A stretch of DNA of 6,858 nucleotides from Deltaproteobacteria bacterium (GTDB taxonomy: Bacteria > Desulfobacterota > Syntrophia > Syntrophales > Smithellaceae), in contig JAGVUJ010000079.1 in the NCBI GenBank assembly GCA_019136325.1, forward strand, positions 1-6,858. The letters are read 5' to 3'. The position numbers and the translations under genes are program-made. This document shows, one piece after another, positions 1-5,028 of this stretch (position 1 is the first letter of the stretch; each line of letters starts with the position of its first letter). The notes below the pieces were generated by a model that did no database searches, was not told the DNA's origin, and was given only the letters and a program-made list of their open reading frames with translations.

Positions 1-257
1 TGGAGGCGGATGCCGATACGCAATACACGCTGTTTGACGATCCGATTCAGGCGGAAAAGATAAAAGACATTTACGGTGTGGCCGACGAGCTGGGGCAGAA
101 ATTCGGGAAGCACACGGTGCACCTGGGGAGTTCCCACCTGATTGACAAACTGGGCAAGGGACGAAGGGGGACGCCTACGGTCCGGGAGCAGACGAAGATG
201 CTGGGGGAAACAAACCGCCGCCATCTGGGGCTGCCGCTGCTGCATGTGAAGGTATAG
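1..257 (+). CDS. Y-family (DinB/UmuC-like) DNA polymerase, C-terminal end only
   Basis: The reading frame is open from position 3 to a TAG stop at 255-257 and gives 84 residues; the start lies off the left edge. The visible part has QYTLF followed by acidic residues (residues 7-11), a good match to the QxxLF sliding-clamp-binding motif. It ends in a basic tail containing GETNRRHLGLPLL, which I recognise as resembling the C-termini of Y-family translesion polymerases of the DinB/UmuC/ImuB group. The catalytic domain is outside the window, so the subfamily cannot be fixed and the call rests on this tail alone. The sequence is visibly GC-rich (about 32-40 G+C per 60 bases in the lines counted) compared with the adjoining retron. 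The gene converges on the retron with only 25 bp between the stop codons, so it probably belongs to the host backbone or a different module. Confidence 0.65.
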   Translation, partial: EADADTQYTLFDDPIQAEKIKDIYGVADELGQKFGKHTVHLGSSHLIDKLGKGRRGTPTVREQTKMLGETNRRHLGLPLLHVKV

Positions 258-297
258 CTGCCTGTTAATCAAGAAACAGCTCTTACATTCTTTTTTT
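256..297 (+). terminator. Possible weak terminator between convergent genes
   Basis: The short convergent gap contains a hairpin that can form in either of two registers: AGCTG (256-260) with CAGCT (277-281), or CTGTT (262-266) with AACAG (275-279). A run of seven T follows at 291-297 inside the end of the retron gene. The T-run is about 10 nt from the stem, so this is a poor match to a classical intrinsic terminator. It could still help end polymerase-gene transcription. Confidence 0.22.
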
Positions 298-2073
298 ATA
301 ATCTTCGATAGCCGCGCGGAAACTATCCAATACGCCTCTAAAGCCATCAAAATTAATTGATTTCTGATTAGCCCTCACTACTTTTTCAGCAAAAACGGTT
401 TTCCCATATTCCGTTGCTGTTAATTGTTTTGTCTTTCGATTAAAAACTTTGCCATCAACTTTAGCCTTAAGAACTTTAGCTTCAAACAAATCTTCAATCA
501 TGCGTTCTTTGCCATCAGGCCCAAGCGGAATGGCCACAACATACAGGTTTTGTCTATAGTAGCAGAATGGACCTGAAAGATCGTCTACATTCAGCTTGTT
601 TTTTATTTCCTTAGAACCGTTATCGTTGTCGATCAATAAAATAACAGGATGCTTCTTACCACATCCTTTAAACATAGAAATGTATTTTTCATATATATTC
701 ATTAATGCCAACTGACCACCAGTGCCTTCGGATATATCCAATACATCCATGATTTTCTTCGACACTTTAAAGAATGATATATTAAACTCATAAGTATCTT
801 TCTTTTTTTGAATTAGATCAGAATAATGATCACATAATTGCATTAATGCGCATTTTAAATATACGGAATCCGTTTTACCTTCGCAGACGATTAATGGACG
901 ATCCACCGAAAAAAAATATTTATAGAAAAGGAATTTCCTATAAAGCTCCACCATTGCACTGCGATGTTTTACTTTCTCATATCTATCCCTTTTATCATGC
1001 TCGTCTTTCACATGATAAATGAAGTTCAGGACACCTTCTAATTGAGCCATGTTCCCGATAATTTTTTCATATTCTTTTGTTGGTTCGCCTTTTTTATCAG
1101 CGGCTCCATCGTCGAGTATGGTTGTTCCGGCCGATGGTATCGTTGAATGCTTCTCTATGTAATATTGATCTGACTGAAACAGAGAATAGCACATTGACCT
1201 GGCATTCTTGTAATATTCGCGTTTAACATTAATCTTTTTGTTGACTACAAGGCCTGTCACCATTTGCCGCCTTGCTTTATATTGCATGGATGTTTTGTTC
1301 TTGTTTATCGAAAAGCCGACCTTATTTATTTCTTTCTCTAACCTCTCACCAGCGAGCCATATGTTACATTCTGGTTTTTCGGGTTTTGCGATGATTTCCG
1401 GAAATTCATTTTTATTTGTAGAAAAGGTCAAATCATCAGCATATCTCGAATACGTGCACTTAGCTTTCTTTGCCAAATTAACCATTCGTATATCCAACAG
1501 ATGACCTATCAGATTTGAAATAACAGGGGAACAAGGGCTTCCTTGAGGTAACTCGTTTTCATGGCATGCTATTTGAGCAATTACAGTAGCGACACCAGGA
1601 TCTAGCTCAAAATGCCTATTTTTAATAAAAAAACCACGAACACGACCAAAGTTGATGGATGGAAAAAAATCTTGCAAGTCAACATTGAAGACATGCCGTT
1701 TATTTCTATGATTAATAGCATTCTTAATTATTGATCCGTCTTTCCCTTTTCTGAACCCATAGGACAAACATTTTTGATTTTTGCTTGTTGCACAGATTTC
1801 CTCAAAGCATTCGTTCAGTAAATCAGCTAAGCGCCTTTGAAGGTCTTTAAGTGGATCTATGGGTGCCTTTATTCTACGTTCACCTCCGGTTTTCTTGGGA
1901 ATTGTGAAAGCACTATATTTTTTTTCGCTGGGTATTTTGTATAGGATGTAGGAAACAGCTTTTGGTTTATAACCGAGCAAGTTTGCAAGGTCACTAAGAG
2001 ACTTTGTATCTCTGAGTTTTTCCAGTTTAGACATTATGTTCGCCAGGAAAAAAGAAAAATGGCTTATAGGCAC
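283..2073 (-). CDS. Retron reverse transcriptase fused to a C-terminal TOPRIM domain (Ec67/Eco2 type)
   Basis: The RT makes msDNA from the adjacent ncRNA, and the fused TOPRIM domain is the likely effector. Residues are numbered from the GTG at 2073. Retron hallmarks are region X NAINH (118-122) and region Y VTG (272-274). RT motifs are D132/D135 in DLQDFFPSI, LPQGSPCSP (175-183) and the catalytic YADD (211-214). The TOPRIM-like part follows from about residue 390, with CEGKTD (E398) and LIDNDNG (D482, D484), the expected acidic metal-binding residues. Motif order, the phrases around YADD and TEYGK near the C-terminus, and the total length agree closely with the Ec67 RT as I remember it. The GTG start would overlap the ncRNA a2 repeat. 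The ATG at 2032-2034 (583 residues) lies 27 nt past a2 and is the better start, although neither has a strong Shine-Dalgarno. No frameshift or missing catalytic residue is seen. The gene is AT-rich compared with both neighbours, which suggests transfer. Confidence 0.95.
   Translation of the reverse strand: MPISHFSFFLANIMSKLEKLRDTKSLSDLANLLGYKPKAVSYILYKIPSEKKYSAFTIPKKTGGERRIKAPIDPLKDLQRRLADLLNECFEEICATSKNQKCLSYGFRKGKDGSIIKNAINHRNKRHVFNVDLQDFFPSINFGRVRGFFIKNRHFELDPGVATVIAQIACHENELPQGSPCSPVISNLIGHLLDIRMVNLAKKAKCTYSRYADDLTFSTNKNEFPEIIAKPEKPECNIWLAGERLEKEINKVGFSINKNKTSMQYKARRQMVTGLVVNKKINVKREYYKNARSMCYSLFQSDQYYIEKHSTIPSAGTTILDDGAADKKGEPTKEYEKIIGNMAQLEGVLNFIYHVKDEHDKRDRYEKVKHRSAMVELYRKFLFYKYFFSVDRPLIVCEGKTDSVYLKCALMQLCDHYSDLIQKKKDTYEFNISFFKVSKKIMDVLDISEGTGGQLALMNIYEKYISMFKGCGKKHPVILLIDNDNGSKEIKNKLNVDDLSGPFCYYRQNLYVVAIPLGPDGKERMIEDLFEAKVLKAKVDGKVFNRKTKQLTATEYGKTVFAEKVVRANQKSINFDGFRGVLDSFRAAIEDYKKRM
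2061..2072 (-). repeat. Retron a2 repeat (3' arm of a1/a2 inverted repeat)
   Basis: On the minus strand this reads TGCCTATAAGCC, an exact 12-nt reverse complement of a1. The match ends sharply on both sides. The RT ATG at 2034 follows 27 nt downstream. Confidence 0.88.
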
Positions 2074-2156
2074 TCTTTTGCGAGAAGGTAGCTATATGCA
2101 TACACATCTAAAGATACATAGCCAATAGTATACTGGGTAAGCGAACCCCGGTGACA

Positions 2157-2215
2157 TTGGTTTCTTATGGTTGCGATTCACAACAATAAATCTGCCTATA
2201 AGCCTTGGTTTCTTA
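2157..2215. repeat. 11-bp direct repeat flanking the a1/first-hairpin segment
   Basis: TTGGTTTCTTA occurs exactly at 2157-2167 and 2205-2215 on the plus strand, 48 bp apart start to start. On the minus strand (TAAGAAACCAA) one copy directly precedes a1 and the other separates the first two msr hairpins. The function is unknown. Recombination between the copies would remove a1, the putative branching G and the first hairpin. Confidence 0.7.
2193..2204 (-). repeat. Retron a1 repeat (5' arm of a1/a2 inverted repeat)
   Basis: On the minus strand this reads GGCTTATAGGCA and is perfectly complementary to 2061-2072. Pairing the two arms would close the whole ncRNA, as a1/a2 do in characterised retrons. 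The putative branching G (2192) sits immediately 3' of it. Confidence 0.88.
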
Positions 2216-2312
2216 ATCATAATTATTGAAATACATCAATATATTTGAGTAGCTGGCAACCGTATACTTCCAACCGCACCTCGAACAATATTTATGACTC
2301 TACATAAAATCA
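2205..2312 (-). promoter_or_regulatory. brxL-retron intergenic region with a candidate retron promoter
   Basis: This AT-rich gap separates the brxL stop from the ncRNA. A good -10-like hexamer TATGAT lies at 2216-2221 on the minus strand. It would start transcription around 2207-2210, just upstream of a1, where a retron transcript is expected to begin. No good -35 is present at 17 bp. A small inverted repeat, ATTGA-N6-TCAAT at 2225-2240, occupies the -35 side and could be an operator. Because brxL reads in the same direction and I see no strong terminator between them, read-through from the BREX operon is a possible second source of retron RNA. Confidence 0.35.
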
Positions 2313-4346
2313 TCAATCCACCCCGAGCGCTTTAAACACCGCATCAACCGGATCGGCATAAAAGCTTGTTTGGAATTTGGCGAAGAGCTCGCCGGGTACG
2401 CTGGGAATATTTCCCACGCTGCTCATGGGTAAGAGGATCCGTTTGGCTCCGGCGTTGAAAGCAACCTGCAATGTTTCCGGAAGGTTTTCGACCGGTATAA
2501 TACTGCCGCCAAGACTCATATCGCCAAGCACAACCATCTGGCTTTGGACGGGTTTCCCAAGCAATCCCGAGCAAAGAACGATGAATCCCGATAACGTCAT
2601 CGCCCTGGCTGGTCCGGTGTTGTGAAGCTCAAGAACATGCAGGTGATAATCGTGATCGCCGGCCTTCGCGGATGCGCTGACCCGGGACACATTCGCCTTA
2701 AAATAGTCGAATGCTACCTTGAGCGGCTCTTTTGCGTTTTGCGCAGAACCGATACCGGACAGCGTCAGTTTCCCATTCCCCGGGATCACCTGAAGTTCCA
2801 GCCGATAAAGGCCAAGCATGCCGCCCACCCCTGTGGCAACCGTGTGCAGTGTTCCCGGCTTCATCGGACCTTCGGGAATCAACGATCCACCACCCTGCTC
2901 CGGCACACTGATAAATTTTTCTTCAAGAGTTTCCGCATCTATATAACTGAAGTGAACGTCGTAAAATTCCATGCCGCCAATCTTTTTTAACTGCTCTTTG
3001 ACGCGACGCCGCACTTCCAGAGCGTATTGCAGGCATTGGCGGACACCTTCCTTATCAAACTCACCATTTGGGAAAAGGAGCTTCAGCAGGCCGGAAACGG
3101 TTCGTCTTATGGCTATGGTATCGCGCTGGTTCAGGTTGTTGCCCAGTTTGAAGTATTTGTCGATGGCATCCGAGAAATTCCACTTACGCATTTCGCGCAG
3201 ATATTCAGCCAGGTAGTCCACGATGAGACCGTATTGATTTGTAAAATATTCCGGCCGCATCTTGGGAATTTCCCATCCCGGGATATAACCGTGGAATCGA
3301 TCAAAAAACGCGGCGTCAATGAGCACTTCCGGAAACGGCGCCAGAAGGTGACTTGTTTTAACGAGGGTATCCACCGGCTGATTGATATTGCCGATGAAAA
3401 CCATGGAGGCATTGGCATTGATGGAGTCGCGGCCCCGAGAAAAAGAGCCGGAGGCCATGAAGTCCTTCATGATCTGGACGCCGTCTTTATCCTTAAAGGA
3501 AATGCCCGCGACTTCATCGAAGGCCACAACATCCCAAACACCAACCAGGCCAACTTGGCGGGAGCCCATGTTGTAGAAAAGATTTGCAACTGTTGTTTGC
3601 CCGCCGGAAACAAGAATACTGTTCGGACTGATCTCTTTGTAGATGTGGCTTTTACCCGTACCTCTGGGTCCCAGTTCGCAAACGTTATAATTATTTTCAA
3701 CAAAGGGAATCATCCGGGCGATGAGGTGCCACTTCACCCTCTGATCAAAAGCCGATGGCTCCATGCCTGTTGAGCGAATCAAGACATCTATCCATTGATC
3801 CAGGTTGAAAGCCTTTCGGCCTTCAAAGAGGCCTTCCATATCCATATTCGGCAACTGGATAGGCTTCAACTCCGTAATGATAAAAGGCGACCCTTTTTTA
3901 TTTTCCTCATACATGTAATCCATGGCCACGATGCACCAGATGCCGCCCACCAGCAGTTTCTCGTATTTCTTGACCGTCGAACTGGATACCTCAACACCCT
4001 TCACACCCAGGTTGGACAAAAGCGCTTCATAGACATCCCGCTTTTCGTTCAGCTTGACCGTTATCTTATCGATGACCTTGTAACTGCCCCGCTCACGAAT
4101 TTTTGATTTAACCTTCTCCGCTTCATCAGGCCGGACATAATTTTCAGCAAGAATACGCTTGACGTTCTCCAATCCCTCCTGGATGACCTGTTCATTATCC
4201 GAGGCACAGTACATACCCAGGAGGTATTCCAGAACATAGATGGGAACATTGGCCCCCTCTTTGACCATCTTGGTGAGATCTTTGCGCACGACCTTGCCCG
4301 GAAACGTCCGGTTCATGAGAGCATCTATTGTTATATTTTCGTCCAT
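2313..4346 (-). CDS. brxL: BrxL, BREX type 1 AAA+ / Lon-like protein
   Basis: This is the final core gene of a type 1 BREX phage-defence cassette, with 677 residues, a normal length for the family. An N-terminal region of about 200 residues precedes an AAA+ ATPase core. The core has Walker A GPRGTGKS (226-233), Walker B VVAFDE (273-278), a sensor-like IGNIN (318-322) and a likely arginine-finger region FFDRFHGY (347-354). From about residue 500 the C-terminus is Lon-protease-like. The Lon catalytic serine position (GPSAG in Lon) reads GPARA, so the serine is Ala580. The position of the catalytic lysine aligns with Pro623. The domain therefore looks non-proteolytic, consistent with BrxL working as an ATP-dependent DNA-associated machine rather than a protease. 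The ATG lies 13 nt after the pglZ stop, with AAAGG (4355-4359) as a well-placed ribosome-binding site, so the two genes share an operon. The frame is intact. Confidence 0.96.
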   Translation of the reverse strand: MDENITIDALMNRTFPGKVVRKDLTKMVKEGANVPIYVLEYLLGMYCASDNEQVIQEGLENVKRILAENYVRPDEAEKVKSKIRERGSYKVIDKITVKLNEKRDVYEALLSNLGVKGVEVSSSTVKKYEKLLVGGIWCIVAMDYMYEENKKGSPFIITELKPIQLPNMDMEGLFEGRKAFNLDQWIDVLIRSTGMEPSAFDQRVKWHLIARMIPFVENNYNVCELGPRGTGKSHIYKEISPNSILVSGGQTTVANLFYNMGSRQVGLVGVWDVVAFDEVAGISFKDKDGVQIMKDFMASGSFSRGRDSINANASMVFIGNINQPVDTLVKTSHLLAPFPEVLIDAAFFDRFHGYIPGWEIPKMRPEYFTNQYGLIVDYLAEYLREMRKWNFSDAIDKYFKLGNNLNQRDTIAIRRTVSGLLKLLFPNGEFDKEGVRQCLQYALEVRRRVKEQLKKIGGMEFYDVHFSYIDAETLEEKFISVPEQGGGSLIPEGPMKPGTLHTVATGVGGMLGLYRLELQVIPGNGKLTLSGIGSAQNAKEPLKVAFDYFKANVSRVSASAKAGDHDYHLHVLELHNTGPARAMTLSGFIVLCSGLLGKPVQSQMVVLGDMSLGGSIIPVENLPETLQVAFNAGAKRILLPMSSVGNIPSVPGELFAKFQTSFYADPVDAVFKALGVD

Positions 4347-4359
4347 AATCTGTACCTTT

Positions 4360-5028
4360 TTAAAAATCGTTACTGAAAGTCAAATCAATCGTCATGGGAA
4401 TGCGCAAATACTCAATCTTTGTTTCCACATCCCTCAATACCAATGCATACGTCTGCTTTTTATCATATTGCCCGGCTTTGACCGTGATCGTTGCCGTCCG
4501 CTTGCGATCATCCATCGAAGAAGACTTACTGTCGAAGGTTAGAATGACCTCGTTACTGATCAGCTCTTCGCCGTCACGCAAAGAGACGGACAATTTCCTT
4601 GGCAAAACCCTTTCGGATACGGCATCGGTCTGAATAAACTCAAAGCGCTGGACATTATTGACCACTTTATTGACGGACCCCAAAGGCGCAATTTCAACCC
4701 TGCGGATAACGGATTTTTCTTTGGCCTGACCGCGCAATTCTTTAACGATCATGACCGGAACCACTATTTCCTGCAACATGGCCCCGCCATGAATGTAACG
4801 GGCGCCCCCGGCAAAATGAAAACGGTTGGCGCCCTTGGGAATCCAGAAATCCAAACTGCTGCCCGTGCCGGCGGTGACTCCCGTGTTACCATGCCAAACT
4901 TTCGTTGCCTCGCCCAGATCCGTGCCCAACAGATAGCGCTTTTTCGCTTTCAATGTGCCCGCAGGTTTTGTGCCCAGGCCGCTTTTATCCGCAACTTCAG
5001 GCACCTTTTCCTGATACAGAAAACCGTG
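4360..5028 (-). pseudogene. pglZ: PglZ, C-terminal fragment after the frame break
   Basis: This frame continues the PglZ protein but lies in the -1 frame relative to the N-terminal part. From 5028 it reads HGFLYQEKVPEV and runs 222 residues to TAA at 4360-4362. It contains RYIHGGAMLQE (codons from about 4797), typical of PglZ, with the HGG histidine (4789-4791) a likely metal ligand of the alkaline-phosphatase-superfamily fold. A beta-rich C-terminal part follows. The first possible start in the frame is a GTG at 5002-5004, inside conserved sequence and without a convincing ribosome-binding site, so independent translation is doubtful and would give a piece lacking the core of the active site. 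The N- and C-terminal parts together, with a short missing segment restored, come to about 840 residues, as expected for BREX type 1 PglZ. Confidence 0.88.

Larger units (their letters stand above)
2061..2204 (-). ncRNA. Retron msr-msd RNA (Ec67-like)
   Basis: This 144-nt RNA gene lies just 5' of the RT on the same strand. It is bounded by the a1 (2193-2204) and a2 (2061-2072) inverted repeats. Directly 3' of a1 comes GCAGATTT, then a hairpin with stem GTTGTG/CGCAAC (2179-2184 with 2170-2175, loop AAT). This hairpin closely matches the msr start of retron Ec67 as I recall it. By that comparison the branching guanosine is G2192. A second hairpin has outer stem CCAAT/ATTGG (2156-2160 with 2122-2126) and inner stem GGGT/ACCC (2145-2148 with 2135-2138). 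A third, the likely msd stem, pairs GCTATGT (2116-2122) with ATATAGC (2091-2097, one G-T wobble). The 3' segment AAAAGAGTGCC resembles the Ec67 priming end, so reverse transcription probably begins at 2074. The repeat boundaries are seen directly; the branch point and msDNA ends are inferred. Confidence 0.88.

Noticed and set aside
283..2073. Group II intron or diversity-generating retroelement as the identity of the RT
   Set aside because: No maturase/X domain, intron domain V or template/variable repeats are seen. The NAxxH and VTG motifs, the a1/a2 RNA and the TOPRIM fusion fit a retron.
2291..2308. TTTATG-N6-CATAAA inverted repeat just after the brxL stop, considered as a terminator
   Set aside because: The 6-bp stem is purely A/T apart from one G-C pair and has no adjacent T-tract, so it is too weak to call a terminator.
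258..2312. Terminal repeats or target-site duplication around the retron that would mark a transposon
   Set aside because: Only a 7-nt inverted match (AAGAAAC near 270-276 and GTTTCTT at 2208-2214) was found. This is within chance and there is no transposase in the window.
2622..2990. 122-residue plus-strand open frame antisense to brxL
   Set aside because: It is a shadow frame with no family features and no ribosome-binding site that I could identify.
3027..3773. 248-residue open frame on the plus strand inside brxL
   Set aside because: It lies entirely antisense to the well-supported brxL coding sequence, has no recognisable domain, and its openness follows from the codon pattern of the opposite strand.
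4360..5004. Separate gene starting at GTG 5004 downstream of pglZ
   Set aside because: Its sequence is the direct continuation of PglZ including the HGG motif, and conserved sequence extends upstream of the GTG in the same frame (HGFLYQEK), so it is a fragment of a broken gene.
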